A DNA stretch of 64,000 nt from JAHEDH01 sp963753285 (GCA_963753285.1 CAVWBT010000011.1:62001-126000); one strand, 5' to 3'; positions 52,080-61,169 are shown, numbered from the stretch's first letter. Notes: generated by a model not told the origin, from the sequence alone. Made by a program: numbers and translations.

Positions 52080-53381
52080 ATGAAGACGTTCATAACGGTC
52101 TGGGCCGGTCAGGTGCTCTCCCAGATCGGCTCCACGATGACCGGGTTCGCGCTCTCGATCTTCATCTATCAGGAGACGGGCTCCGTGACCCGTCTGGCGA
52201 CCGTGCTCCTGGCGGCCAACCTGCCGGCGATCCTGCTGGCTCCGGTCGCAGGAGTCTGGGTCGACCGGCTCGATCGTCGACTCGTGATGATGGTGTCGGA
52301 CTCCGCCGCAGGGCTCGGAGCGCTCGCTCTCCTCTCATTGGCGTGGCGCTCAGAGCTCACGTTCTGGCCCGTGTTGGTCGTTGCAGGGCTCGGCTCGGCG
52401 GCCGGAAGCTTCCAGGAACCCGCCTATCGAGCGTCGATCGTGACGCTGGTCCCGACGGACCGGCTCGGACGTGCCAACGGGATGATCGAGATGGGACCAG
52501 CCCTCGGCACCCTGATCGCCCCCGCCATCGCCGGCGCACTCATCGTGTCGGTGGGAGTGGAGGCGGTCCTGGCGGTCGACGTCGTCACGTTCATCGCAGC
52601 GGTCGGCACGCTGGCAGTCGTGCGGTTTCCTCGGCTGGCGCCCGTCGAGGGGCGGGCGGCCCGATCGATGAAGCTGGAGGTGCTCGAAGGTCTCCACTAC
52701 CTGCGGGATCGTTCCGGTCTGCTGGGTCTGCTCTCCATGGCAGCCGGGCTCAACTTCTTCCTGGTCTTCGCGAATGTGTTGTGGCTCCCGGTGTTCCTCG
52801 GGCTGGGTGACGAGGCGACCATCGGCCTGGTGATGACCGGAGTCGGACTCGCGATGGTCGCGGGCTCGGTCGTCATGAGCGCATGGGGTGGGCCGGAGCG
52901 TCTCGTGAGAACGATGGTCGGTCTGCTCGTTGTTGCAGGGGTGATGTTGTCGGTTTCGGGCCTTCGTCCATCGTTGTGGCTTGCGGGCGGTGCGGTCATG
53001 GCGTTCATGTTCTTCATTCCGCTCGTCAACGGGATCTCCCAGACGCTCTGGCAGCGCAAGGTCGAGCCGGCGATCCAGGGGCGGGTGTTCTCCACCCGTC
53101 GCATGATCGCCACGATCGCATCGCCGATCGCATATGTCGCAGCAGGGCCCCTGGCGGACGGGGTCTTCGAGCCTCTGCTCGCTCCGGACGGGCCGCTCTC
53201 GCCATCGATCGGCGAGATCGTGGGCGTCGGGGCGGGCCGCGGCGCTGCGCTCCTCATCGTGCTGTCGGGGATCGGCGTCGTTGCGGTCGCCGGAGGAGCA
53301 TGGTTGGTCCCTGCGGTCCGGAACATCGAACGCGACGTCCCCGATGCCTTGCTCCAGATCGACGTCGAGGCGACGACCTGA
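52080..53381 (+). CDS. MFS transporter of the enterobactin-exporter/macrolide-efflux type
   Basis: 433 residues with about 12 membrane segments. The N-terminus FITVWAGQVLSQIGSTMTGFALSIFIYQETGSVT, followed by PVAGVWVDRLDRRLVMM, is the pattern of the MFS_3 (EntS/MefA-like) exporters, which expel drugs or siderophores. The ATG at 52080 follows AGAGGG. The gene is preceded by a palindrome that may be the operator of a local repressor, which is not in the window. Confidence 0.87.
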   Translation: MKTFITVWAGQVLSQIGSTMTGFALSIFIYQETGSVTRLATVLLAANLPAILLAPVAGVWVDRLDRRLVMMVSDSAAGLGALALLSLAWRSELTFWPVLVVAGLGSAAGSFQEPAYRASIVTLVPTDRLGRANGMIEMGPALGTLIAPAIAGALIVSVGVEAVLAVDVVTFIAAVGTLAVVRFPRLAPVEGRAARSMKLEVLEGLHYLRDRSGLLGLLSMAAGLNFFLVFANVLWLPVFLGLGDEATIGLVMTGVGLAMVAGSVVMSAWGGPERLVRTMVGLLVVAGVMLSVSGLRPSLWLAGGAVMAFMFFIPLVNGISQTLWQRKVEPAIQGRVFSTRRMIATIASPIAYVAAGPLADGVFEPLLAPDGPLSPSIGEIVGVGAGRGAALLIVLSGIGVVAVAGGAWLVPAVRNIERDVPDALLQIDVEATT

Positions 53382-53522
53382 GCGCCTCACGCATCCCCCG
53401 GCATGGAGGGTTGCGGTTCATCGTCGCATCTCACGAGCACACCGATCCAACCGGGCTGTGAGGTGACCTTCGGCTCTTCAGCGCTGTCGGTCTGCGAGCG
53501 ACGCTCGAACACGAGGGTGTCG

Positions 53523-53948
53523 ATGGCTGGCACACATGTCTCGAGTGTCCTGACCCGCGTCTCGAGCCTGGCGCTCGTTGTCGCTCTGGCCGCCTGCGTT
53601 CCCGTCGAAGGCGGCCCGCCGGACATCGAAGACGTCGAAGCGCACTTGCACATCCAGATCGGCGGCGTGCCGGAAGGGTGCGTTCCGGTGGGACTCGATG
53701 GCGATGGCAGGGGCAGGGTCGAAGGTGCTGCGTTCGACTGTGGAGACGGTGCGACGCTCCGGATCGAGCGACTCGACCCAGAAGTGGTGCCCGGTTCGCC
53801 TTCGACGGTTCCGACAGAGACCGATTCGGGGCGTGTCGAGTGGAGCGACGGTCGGACCGGCGACGTGATTCGCGTGGTGTCCGACCAGTTGGGCAGCGAG
53901 ATCCTCTTCGGGATCGCCGAGTCGATCGGCGTTGGTGATCGGAGGTAG
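53523..53948 (+). CDS. Small putative lipoprotein
   Basis: 141 residues. The N-terminal signal peptide ends in lipobox LAAC near residue 24. The mature part has about three cysteines and an acidic character (CVPVEGGPPDIEDVEAHLHIQIGG). I do not recognise a family. The CPBP protease gene follows 4 bases after its stop, so they may be co-transcribed. Confidence 0.65.
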   Translation: MAGTHVSSVLTRVSSLALVVALAACVPVEGGPPDIEDVEAHLHIQIGGVPEGCVPVGLDGDGRGRVEGAAFDCGDGATLRIERLDPEVVPGSPSTVPTETDSGRVEWSDGRTGDVIRVVSDQLGSEILFGIAESIGVGDRR

Positions 53949-53952
53949 TGAC

Positions 53953-54810
53953 ATGGTGGCGACGCACACGGCGACGGACGTGCAGGACCGTACCGAACCA
54001 TCGACCTCCGGGGTGGTCCGCTTCGTTCTCTGGAGCTACGGCCTCGCATGGGTTTGGTGCGCACCATTGGTGATTTCCGGTGCGACCGTGGAACAAGGCA
54101 GCGGATGGCCGACCCACGTTCCTGCGCTCCTCGCTCCGCTCGGAGCCGCACTGCTCGCGACCCTCGCCGTCGATGGTCGACGAACGGTGCCGGATCTCGT
54201 ACGTCGGCTCGGCCGATGGCGCTTTCCGGCGGTCTGGTGGCTCGTGGTCGTGAGCCCGATCGTCGTGTTGGCGCTGACGCTCGGCGGGATGCGCCTGGCC
54301 GGCAGCGAGCTGCCGAGGTGGGGCGACTTCGCCGAGTTCGGTGGGCTCCCCTCCTTCGGGGTCCTGACCACGTTCCTTCTCGTCTTCGTCCTGAACGGGT
54401 TCGGCGAGGAGGCGGGTTGGCGTGGGTTCCTCCAAGACCGTCTACAACGACGCCTCGACCCACTCCGGGCGACCCTCGTCGTCGCCGTGATCTGGGCCGT
54501 ATGGCATACGCCTTTCTTCTTCATTCTCTCGACATACGCCGGGTTCAATGCGGCGACGCTCGTCATGTTCCCACTGGGTCTGGCGTCGGGCGCGGTCGTC
54601 CTGACCTGGTTGTACAACCACACCGGGAGAAGCATCCTGGCGGCTGCGCTCTGGCACACGCTGTACAACATGGCGGTTGCCACTGCGGGCGCCACCGACC
54701 TGATCCAGGGTGTGGTGACGGCGGTGGTCATGTGTGCGGCCGCCGTACTCGTCGTGGCCGAGGTCGTCGCCAGACGCCGGGGGACACGGTCGATTCTCGG
54801 AGCAAACTGA
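53953..54810 (+). CDS. CPBP-family intramembrane metalloprotease
   Basis: 285 residues, eight or so membrane segments. The CPBP (Abi) motifs are present: EEAGWRGFLQDRLQRRL near residue 155, WAVWHTPFFFI near 185, and WHTLYNMAVA near 240, which provide the glutamate and histidine residues. These enzymes cleave membrane proteins or peptides; in bacteria they are linked to bacteriocin immunity and signalling. The ATG at 53953 follows GGAGG by 7 bases. Confidence 0.87.
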   Translation: MVATHTATDVQDRTEPSTSGVVRFVLWSYGLAWVWCAPLVISGATVEQGSGWPTHVPALLAPLGAALLATLAVDGRRTVPDLVRRLGRWRFPAVWWLVVVSPIVVLALTLGGMRLAGSELPRWGDFAEFGGLPSFGVLTTFLLVFVLNGFGEEAGWRGFLQDRLQRRLDPLRATLVVAVIWAVWHTPFFFILSTYAGFNAATLVMFPLGLASGAVVLTWLYNHTGRSILAAALWHTLYNMAVATAGATDLIQGVVTAVVMCAAAVLVVAEVVARRRGTRSILGAN

Positions 54811-54905
54811 GGACGCGCCGAGCCGGGGACGAGGCCTGACCGAGGACCTCAGCAGCGCCCGTCGCTCGGCTTCCACAGGCCGGAGGTCCGTCTACCGTCG
54901 CAGCT

Positions 54906-55787
54906 GTGACGACCAGGACGATCACGGTCGATGTTCCACTCGACCTTCGCGCGACGCTGCGGTCGCTCACCGGGGTGTGGGGGAGGCAGGCCGCCGACGG
55001 CTGGTATCGGCCGATGCGGACTCCGGATGGTCCAGCGACGCTGCATGTTCGACGCGATGCAAGCGGCGTCCACGGCGAGGCCTGGGGCGATGGCGCGACC
55101 TGGGTGATCGATCGTCTCGACCGTTGGATCGGGCTCGGCGACCGGCCCGATGACTTCCAGCCGGACCACGAGCTGCTCGCCAACCTCCACCGGCGCACGA
55201 GGGGGCGTCGATTCGGGGCCACCGGCCTGGTCTTCGAGGCGCTCCTCGTTGCGATCTGCTCACAGAAGGTCACGGGGAAGGAGGCCGCCATGGCGATGCG
55301 GTCCATGGCTCGGGCAATGTCGGATCCGGCACCCGGGCCGCTTCCGCTCCGGCTTCCACCCGACCCCGAGCGGATCGCTGCCGCCCGGTATCACGACTTC
55401 CACCCGATGAGGATGGAGCGCAAGCGCGCGGACACGCTGATCGGGGCCGCCCGTGATGCCGCCCGGATCGATCGACTCGCAGATGTCGAGCCGGCCGACG
55501 CTCGCCGCTTTCTGGAGAGACTACGCGGTGTCGGGGAGTGGTCCAGCGCCGAGACCGTCGCGATCAGCCACGGCGACGCGGATGCCGTGTCGGTCGGCGA
55601 CTACCACCTCAAGCACTACGTGAGCTGGCACCTCGCCGGCGAGCCGCGCGGCACCGATGAGCGGATGCTGGAGTTGCTGGAACCGTTTCGGCCACATCGA
55701 GGACGGGTGATCAAGTTGCTCGAGTCGGCGGGTCACTATCCCCGCTACGGACCGAGGATGACGATCAGGGACTACCGAGACCATTGA
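54906..55787 (+). CDS. DNA-3-methyladenine glycosylase, AlkA-like HhH-GPD protein
   Basis: 293 residues. An N-terminal beta domain (about 1-95), then the helix-hairpin-helix domain: LLVAICSQKVTGKEAAMAM, LERLRGVGEWSSAETVAI, and the catalytic aspartate in DAVSVGDYHLKHYV. It would excise alkylated bases in base excision repair. Its 3' end overlaps the convergent hydrolase gene by 23 bases. Confidence 0.87.
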   Translation: MTTRTITVDVPLDLRATLRSLTGVWGRQAADGWYRPMRTPDGPATLHVRRDASGVHGEAWGDGATWVIDRLDRWIGLGDRPDDFQPDHELLANLHRRTRGRRFGATGLVFEALLVAICSQKVTGKEAAMAMRSMARAMSDPAPGPLPLRLPPDPERIAAARYHDFHPMRMERKRADTLIGAARDAARIDRLADVEPADARRFLERLRGVGEWSSAETVAISHGDADAVSVGDYHLKHYVSWHLAGEPRGTDERMLELLEPFRPHRGRVIKLLESAGHYPRYGPRMTIRDYRDH

Positions 55788-56760
55788 GGAAAGCGGCGAT
55801 GCGGTCTCCGACGACCCTCGGTGAATTCAGGTCGGAGTGGCTCCTGCCTTCGAGAGCTTCGAACGTCACGTCTCTCCCTGCCTCCTCGAGCGCCCCCGCC
55901 AACTCCTCGGAGAACGCGATCGGTGCCACCCGGTCGGCGTCGCCGTGCAGCAGCAGGGTCGGGACGTCGGGGGAATCGGGGATCCAACTGAACGGGTTGC
56001 CGCTCGCCCACAGCTCTGGGTCGTCGGCGATGGGAACACCGAACATCGGCGTGAGCAGCCCTCCGAGTTGGCTGATGTCGTAGGGGCCGGCGAGTCCGAC
56101 GAAGGCGTCCGGGGAACGCGTGGGGCCCTCGGGACAGTCCTGTCCGAACACACCGGGTGCGTACGTCACGAGGGATGCCAGATGGGCGCCCGCGGAGTGG
56201 CCGACGATGGTCACGTTCTCGGGTGTCGTCGTGAATTCGGAGGCGGCGTTCACCGCGAACTGCACGGCGCAGGCGACGTCGTCGACCATGCCGGGGAAGG
56301 TCCCACCGAGTGTGAGCGTGCGGTACGTGGCGTTGAACACGACTGCCTTTCTCGACGCAAGCCCGTCTGCGAGGCTTCCCATCGACTGCCGATCCCCGAT
56401 GAACCATCCGCCACCGTGGATGGTGACCACCACCGGCCACGGTCCCACCTCGTCGGGAGCGTGGATGTCCAGTTCGAGACCGTTGCCGTAGGTCTCCGTC
56501 CGTACGTAGTTGCTGTACAGCAGCGTCGGGTCCGGCTCGCCGACGGTGGAGGCGGATTGGCCGGCTGTCGTGGTTGTCGTGTCCTGGGGGCGTGTGGTCG
56601 GGGGCGCGCTCGTGGCCGGCTGGGCATCCGTCGTCGTGGTGGCGGGGGTCGCCACCGTCGACGCCGGTGGTGTGGTCGATTCGACCTGGCCGGTTCCGGC
56701 TCCGCACGCGGTCAGGACGAGCGTGAACGCAGTCGCAATCAGGAGCAGGCGTCGGGACAT
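55765..56760 (-). CDS. Lipoprotein alpha/beta hydrolase, esterase-like
   Basis: 331 residues. Signal peptide with lipobox LTAC, then a Thr-rich linker (about 25-75). The catalytic domain has VVTIHGGGWFIGDR (oxyanion hole), the nucleophile in IVGHSAGAHLASL, and an acid and histidine near the end (HGDADRVAP and GRSHSDLN). Likely a secreted, membrane-anchored carboxylesterase; the substrate is unknown. The gene is convergent with the glycosylase. Confidence 0.87.
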   Translation of the reverse strand: MSRRLLLIATAFTLVLTACGAGTGQVESTTPPASTVATPATTTTDAQPATSAPPTTRPQDTTTTTAGQSASTVGEPDPTLLYSNYVRTETYGNGLELDIHAPDEVGPWPVVVTIHGGGWFIGDRQSMGSLADGLASRKAVVFNATYRTLTLGGTFPGMVDDVACAVQFAVNAASEFTTTPENVTIVGHSAGAHLASLVTYAPGVFGQDCPEGPTRSPDAFVGLAGPYDISQLGGLLTPMFGVPIADDPELWASGNPFSWIPDSPDVPTLLLHGDADRVAPIAFSEELAGALEEAGRDVTFEALEGRSHSDLNSPRVVGDRIAAFLNGLGSP

Positions 56761-56795
56761 GATCGAGAGTGTATGGAGAGTGCCCGGCTAGCGGA

Positions 56796-57488
56796 TCAGC
56801 CCGAGAGCGAGGCCGCAGCCTCGTGATCACAGAGCACCGTGACCGAGCCGCTCGAGCGGTGCAGCAACTCGATCGGATATCGACCCTCCGGTCGCTCGAT
56901 GACCTCGGCGAGGACATCGGCCTTGGCGCTGCCCGACACGATGACGGCGACCCGCTCGGCGATCTCGAGCAGATGCGGGGTCACCGTGAGGCGCCACGTG
57001 TCCAGTTGCGGGACGTGATTGGCGATGAACCAGCGGTCGCTGGTGTCTTCGGTTGCGGCCGTTCCGGGGAAGAGTGATGCGGTGTGGCCGTCGGTTCCCA
57101 TGCCGAGCAGGACGAGCTTCGGCCGGCTTCCGATCATGCTCCGCAACGCCGCTTCGTAGTACACGGCCGAATCCACCGGCTCCAGGTGGCTCGAATGGCG
57201 GGGACGGAGAAACGTCGCCGGCTCGATGCCGTCGAGGAGCGTCCGCTCCGCCTGGTGGCCGTTCGATTCCTCCGAGTCGTGCGGCACCCATCGTTCGTCG
57301 GACAGCCAGAGGTCGATCGAACCCCAGTCTATGTCACGTGAGCGAAGCAGTGCATAGGTCGCCTGTGGCGTCGAGCCGCCTGCGAGCCCGATGTCACATC
57401 GACCTTCCGATTCCTTCACCGTCCTCTCGATGAGATCGGCGGCGCCGATCGCCAACTCGGTGGGCCCGGCGAAGATCTCGACATCCAT
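56796..57488 (-). CDS. pgl: 6-phosphogluconolactonase
   Basis: 230 residues. Signatures: CDIGLAGGSTPQATYALL near residue 32, LWLSDERWVPHDSEESN near 60, and LLGMGTDGHTASLFPGT near 130. It hydrolyses the lactone in the oxidative pentose phosphate pathway. It starts 33 bases from the divergent endonuclease-type gene. The ATG at 57488 (MDVEIFAGPTELA) is used. No glucose-6-phosphate dehydrogenase gene is adjacent. Confidence 0.92.
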   Translation of the reverse strand: MDVEIFAGPTELAIGAADLIERTVKESEGRCDIGLAGGSTPQATYALLRSRDIDWGSIDLWLSDERWVPHDSEESNGHQAERTLLDGIEPATFLRPRHSSHLEPVDSAVYYEAALRSMIGSRPKLVLLGMGTDGHTASLFPGTAATEDTSDRWFIANHVPQLDTWRLTVTPHLLEIAERVAVIVSGSAKADVLAEVIERPEGRYPIELLHRSSGSVTVLCDHEAAASLSG

Positions 57489-57520
57489 GGTGCGATCGTA
57501 CCGCCGGTACCGTTGCGGCC

Positions 57521-58183
57521 GTGCGAATCCTCACTGCCAATCTCTACACCGGTCGGGCGATCGTGTCCTCCTTCTCGAGGGTGATCGACCGGGAACAGCC
57601 CGACGTCGTGATCTGCCAAGAGGTCGGCACCGATGTTGCCGGGATGCTCGAGCGGCGGTTCGAGCACGGGGTCGTGATCGGCGATGACCACCACAACACC
57701 GGGCGGGCGATGGTCTCGCAGCATCCCATCGACGTCGACGAGGTGGTGATGGCTCATCGCCCCGGTCTGGCAACCCGGCTCGACATCGAGGGGGCGGGTG
57801 TCGAGTTGATCGGTGTCCACCTTGCCAACCCGGTCATGGGTGTCAGGGCCGTGCTCGATCGCAAGCGACAGGTGCAAGCCGTACTCGACCGCCTCGATCG
57901 GCGTGGGACCCCGGCCGTCGTCGTCGGCGACATGAATGCGACTCCTGCATGGCCCGCGTATCGACGGCTCCGGACTCGGCTCCGTGACGGAGTGTCCGAT
58001 GCGCGGCGCGCCGACGGCAGCTCGACCGAACGTACCTGGTCGGTCCGGCCGGGTTGGCCCGCGCTGCTCCGAATCGACCACATCCTGACCGCCGGGGTGC
58101 GTCTCGCAGACGTGACCGTCCATCAGGTCGACGGCTCCGATCATCGTGCCGTGGTCGCGACGATCCGTCGGATCACGCCGTGA
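57521..58183 (+). CDS. Endonuclease/exonuclease/phosphatase-family protein
   Basis: 220 residues of the EEP fold: RILTANLYTGRAI, PDVVICQEVG, VVVGDMNATPAW, and the C-terminal HQVDGSDHRAVVATI with the catalytic histidine. Members cut DNA, RNA or phosphodiesters; the substrate is unknown. Starts with GTG at 57521. The stop overlaps the next gene (GTGA). Confidence 0.85.
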   Translation: MRILTANLYTGRAIVSSFSRVIDREQPDVVICQEVGTDVAGMLERRFEHGVVIGDDHHNTGRAMVSQHPIDVDEVVMAHRPGLATRLDIEGAGVELIGVHLANPVMGVRAVLDRKRQVQAVLDRLDRRGTPAVVVGDMNATPAWPAYRRLRTRLRDGVSDARRADGSSTERTWSVRPGWPALLRIDHILTAGVRLADVTVHQVDGSDHRAVVATIRRITP

Positions 58184-58818
58184 CGGTCGAGTTCCGGATC
58201 GCATGGGGCGACGACCAGGCGGTGACGGCGGTCGAGTATCGGAGCGGTGCGCCGATGATGGTGCTGGCTCACGGCGCCGGCACGGATCAGCGTCATGCGA
58301 TGGTCGGCGGCGTCGCCGAGGCGCTGGCCGCCGCGGGCCACGGCGTGATGACGTTCAACTATCCCTACACCGAGGCCGGGCGCCGTGCCCCCGATCGAGT
58401 TCCCAAACTGCTGACATGTCATCGGGCGGTGACCGCCGAAGCACACCGCAGATATGGTGCCGCGCCGGTCCTGGCAGGTCGATCCATGGGGGGGCGCATG
58501 GCGACGATGCTCGCCGCCGACGGTGCCGATGTCGTCGGCGTCGTCTGTCTGGCGTATCCGCTCCATCCGGCCGGCAAGCCGGACAGGCTGCGGATCGAGC
58601 ATCTGCCGAGGATCACGGTGCCGATGCTGTTCTTCCAGGGCTCACGTGACTCGTTGAGCCGGTCCGATCTGTTCGACGAACACGTCAGGCCGCTGTCGAA
58701 TGTCACCGTCGTCGACATGGAAGGCGCCGACCACTCGTTCCGGGGTCGTGGCTGGACGCCCGACCGGGTCTACTCGACCGTTGTCGAGGGGTACGAGGCG
58801 TGGTTGGCGAGTCTGTGA
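58180..58818 (+). CDS. Alpha/beta-hydrolase family protein, KANL3/Tex30-like dienelactone hydrolase type
   Basis: 212 residues: VLAHGAGTDQRHAMVGGVAEAL, VMTFNYPYTEAGRRAPD, the nucleophile in LAGRSMGGRMATMLAADGADVVG, and HSFRGRG near the end. Start GTG at 58180 overlaps the stop of the preceding gene. The fold is clear; the substrate is not. Its upstream frame to 58054 is shadow. Confidence 0.84.
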   Translation: MTVEFRIAWGDDQAVTAVEYRSGAPMMVLAHGAGTDQRHAMVGGVAEALAAAGHGVMTFNYPYTEAGRRAPDRVPKLLTCHRAVTAEAHRRYGAAPVLAGRSMGGRMATMLAADGADVVGVVCLAYPLHPAGKPDRLRIEHLPRITVPMLFFQGSRDSLSRSDLFDEHVRPLSNVTVVDMEGADHSFRGRGWTPDRVYSTVVEGYEAWLASL

Positions 58819-58855
58819 TGGGAGATTCATCCAACGCCGCGGGAGTCTGCTGACC

Positions 58856-59272
58856 ATGCCCGGGTTCGCGGCCTCGGTGGCCATCCCGGGGCCGGCCACC
58901 GACGTGTTCGAGGTCGTCTCCGATCTCGCCACCCATCCGAAGTGGGCCGCCGACGATCTGAGGCTCGAGCGAACCGGCGAGAGGACCTGGCGGTCGATCT
59001 CACGCGCAAAAGGCCGAACCTTCCACGCGGACATCATCGTGACGCTGATCGACCCCGATCGAGCATTCGAGTTCGTGTCGTCCGACGAGACCGGGACGTA
59101 CGGTCACCGCTTCACCGTGCGAGATCTCCCGGACGGTTGCGAGTTGACCAGATCGGTCACCGCCAGGCGACTCGGGCCCGGTCAGCGGGCTCTCTTCTGG
59201 CTCACGCTCGTCCCAGTGCGGCGGCCGGCGCTCCGATCCTCGCTCGCACGTCTCGCCTCGCTCTTCGTCTGA
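58856..59272 (+). CDS. SRPBCC-family protein
   Basis: 138 residues. An START-like fold: MPGFAASVAIPGPATDVFEVVSDLATHPKWAAD, then a charged beta region and YGHRFTVRDLPDGCELTRSV. SRPBCC proteins bind small hydrophobic ligands; the role is unknown. The ATG at 58856 has no strong ribosome site; it lies 38 bases after the hydrolase gene. Confidence 0.75.
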   Translation: MPGFAASVAIPGPATDVFEVVSDLATHPKWAADDLRLERTGERTWRSISRAKGRTFHADIIVTLIDPDRAFEFVSSDETGTYGHRFTVRDLPDGCELTRSVTARRLGPGQRALFWLTLVPVRRPALRSSLARLASLFV

Positions 59273-59286
59273 GTCTGCTCCGGGTT

Positions 59287-59315
59287 TTGCATGATCAGCG
59301 TGCGACGGTCATAAT
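59287..59315 (+). promoter_or_regulatory. Candidate promoter of the L25 gene
   Basis: TTGCAT at 59287-59292 and CATAAT at 59310-59315, 17 bases apart, 46 bases upstream of the L25 start. The pair matches the sigma-70-type consensus well for this GC-rich genome. Confidence 0.55.
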
Positions 59316-59360
59316 TCTGCGCTCAGGTCTTCCCCTGTCACCCTTCGAGGAGTTACCGCA

Positions 59361-60029
59361 ATGTCCGACCAGATCACTCTCCGCGCCCAGAAGGGCCGCG
59401 AGACCGGCAGCGCCGCATCGCGCCGGATCCGCAACGAGGGGAACGTCCCCGCCATCGTCTACGGCGCCGACCTCGACGAGCCGGTCCTCGTCACCGTCAA
59501 CCGACGCGAGCTTCGCGCCGCCCTCACCACCGAGGCGGGCCTCAACGCCCTGATCAACCTCGACATCGAGGGAAACGAGCAACTCGCGCTCGCCCGTCAG
59601 ATCGACAAGCACCCGTACCGGACCGAGATTCGCCACGTCGACTTCGTGACCGTGTCGCTCACCGACACGATCGTCACCGACGTGGTGCTCGACTTCGTCG
59701 GCCACCCCGTGGCCGCCGAGGAGGGCGGAGTGCTCTCCACCCCGATCTCGTCGGTGTCGATCGAGGTGCTCGCCACGAAGATCCCGTCGGCGATCGAAGT
59801 CGATGTCAGTGAGATGACGATGACAGACTCGATCCGGATCTCCGACCTGCCCGAGATGGAGGGCGTCACCTACCTCGACGACCCCGAGCAGACCGTCGCC
59901 ACCATCGTCATCCCGCGGGCGATGATCGAGGAAGAGGAAGAGGTCGTCGAGGGCGAAGAGCTCGAAGAGCCTGCCATCGTCGGCGAAGAGCCCGCCGACG
60001 AGGCGGACTCAGGGGAGTCCGCCGAATAG
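59361..60029 (+). CDS. rplY: 50S ribosomal protein L25/general stress protein Ctc
   Basis: 222 residues, the long Ctc form. The N-terminal L25 domain (QITLRAQKGRETGSAASRRIRNEGNVPAIVYG) binds 5S rRNA; the C-terminal beta domain and an acidic tail (EEEEEVVEGEELEEPA) follow. The ribosome site GAGGAG is 10 bases before the ATG. The stop TAG overlaps the first codon I assign to pth, so the two may be coupled. Confidence 0.93.
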   Translation: MSDQITLRAQKGRETGSAASRRIRNEGNVPAIVYGADLDEPVLVTVNRRELRAALTTEAGLNALINLDIEGNEQLALARQIDKHPYRTEIRHVDFVTVSLTDTIVTDVVLDFVGHPVAAEEGGVLSTPISSVSIEVLATKIPSAIEVDVSEMTMTDSIRISDLPEMEGVTYLDDPEQTVATIVIPRAMIEEEEEVVEGEELEEPAIVGEEPADEADSGESAE

Positions 60030-60616
60030 CGGCCGTCAAGGCAGCGATCGGGCTCCGCAACCCGGGCCTGAAATACGTCGGCACCCGCCACAACGTCGGG
60101 TTCGAGGTCATCGAGGTCCTCTGTGCCCGTCACGATGCGATGCTCAAGCCAGGGCCTGCGCGCGTCCGGGCAGACGTCGCCGACGTGCGAATCGGCGCCA
60201 ACCGATTGGTGCTCGCCGCTCCCCAGTCGTTCATGAACGAGAGCGGTCGCCCGGTCGCTTCGGTCGCCTCGTACTTCAAGGTCGAGCTCGAGGATCTGCT
60301 CGTCGTCTACGACGACATCGATCTCCCGTTCGGCCGGCTCAAGCTGGCCTTCGAAGGCGGGCACGGCGGTCACAACGGTCTTCGCTCGGTCGAGGCCGCG
60401 CTCGGAACCAAGGAGTATCCACGGCTCAAGGTTGGGGTCGGGCGCCCGCCCGGCCGTATGGACCCTGCGGCGTACGTGTTGAAGCCCTTTGCGAAGGCCG
60501 AACGCGAGGAGGTGGACTTCCTCCTCGAGGATGCCGCCGATGCGGTCGAGCAATTCCTCGTCGACCCGATCGCCGCCCAGCAGAGCGCAAACTCGCGTCG
60601 TCCGCCGACCGACTGA
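60026..60616 (+). CDS. pth: Peptidyl-tRNA hydrolase with an unclear start codon
   Basis: About 196 residues. The N-terminus AIGLRNPGLKYVGTRHNVGFEVIEV carries the catalytic histidine in TRHNVG. LAAPQSFMNESGRPV and VVYDDIDLPFGRL follow, with GGHGGHNGLRSV. It recycles peptidyl-tRNA. No ATG, GTG or TTG lies in frame before these residues; the first canonical start, at 60140, would remove the active site. An ATA at 60026 overlapping the L25 stop, or a single base error, could explain this. Confidence 0.8.
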   Translation: MAAVKAAIGLRNPGLKYVGTRHNVGFEVIEVLCARHDAMLKPGPARVRADVADVRIGANRLVLAAPQSFMNESGRPVASVASYFKVELEDLLVVYDDIDLPFGRLKLAFEGGHGGHNGLRSVEAALGTKEYPRLKVGVGRPPGRMDPAAYVLKPFAKAEREEVDFLLEDAADAVEQFLVDPIAAQQSANSRRPPTD

Positions 60617-60631
60617 TGTAGATTTCCGCAC

Positions 60632-61027
60632 ATGGCGACACTCGATGCATTCGGCATGGTTTGTGAGGACATGGCCGAGTCGGTTCGTTTCTACCGGCTG
60701 CTCGGCTTGAGCGTTCCCGAAGGGGCCGAGGCCGAACAACACGTCGACATCGAACTCGGCGGGGGAGTCCGCCTGATGCTCGACACGGTTGAGCTCGTGA
60801 AGTCGTTCTCCGATTGGGAGCCGGCATCCGGTGGGCATCGCATGGGCCTGGCGTTCCGCTGTGACGATGCCGCCGATGTCGACCGTGTCCATGCCGCGGT
60901 GACGGCTGCCGGCTACCGCTCGGTCACCGACCCGTTCGATGCGTTCTGGGGCCAGCGCTACGCAACCGTTTCGGATCCGGACGGAAATCCGGTCGACCTG
61001 TACGCGGAGTTGCCGGGTTCGTCCTGA
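60632..61027 (+). CDS. VOC-family (glyoxalase-fold) protein
   Basis: 131 residues: AFGMVCEDMAESVRFYRLLGLSVPEG, then HRMGLAFRCDDAADVDRVHAAVTAAGY and ATVSDPDGNPVDLYAEL, the paired beta-alpha modules with metal-site positions. Family members include dioxygenases, glyoxalases and resistance proteins; this one is not assigned. It lies 15 bases after pth. Confidence 0.85.
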   Translation: MATLDAFGMVCEDMAESVRFYRLLGLSVPEGAEAEQHVDIELGGGVRLMLDTVELVKSFSDWEPASGGHRMGLAFRCDDAADVDRVHAAVTAAGYRSVTDPFDAFWGQRYATVSDPDGNPVDLYAELPGSS

Positions 61028-61143
61028 GCGTTCGGTGATCGTCCCCAAGCGCGTCAAGCCTGACTCTCGAAGACCATCCAGTGGTGGTGCACGTCGCAAT
61101 CAGCGCGCCTGGGCCGGGTCGACGGACGCACCCGGCCCGGGCC

Positions 61144-61169
61144 TAGGGGCGGCATGAATGCCGCCCCTA
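61144..61169. repeat. Perfect short palindrome of the TAGGGGCG family
   Basis: TAGGGGCGGCAT-ga-ATGCCGCCCCTA. It lies in the 200-base gap before glpK. The outer bases match the palindrome at 45544 and the inner bases differ. Confidence 0.85.

Noticed and set aside
60140..60616. Short pth form starting at the ATG at 60140
   Set aside because: It would omit the conserved GLRNPG and TRHNVG segment with the catalytic histidine.
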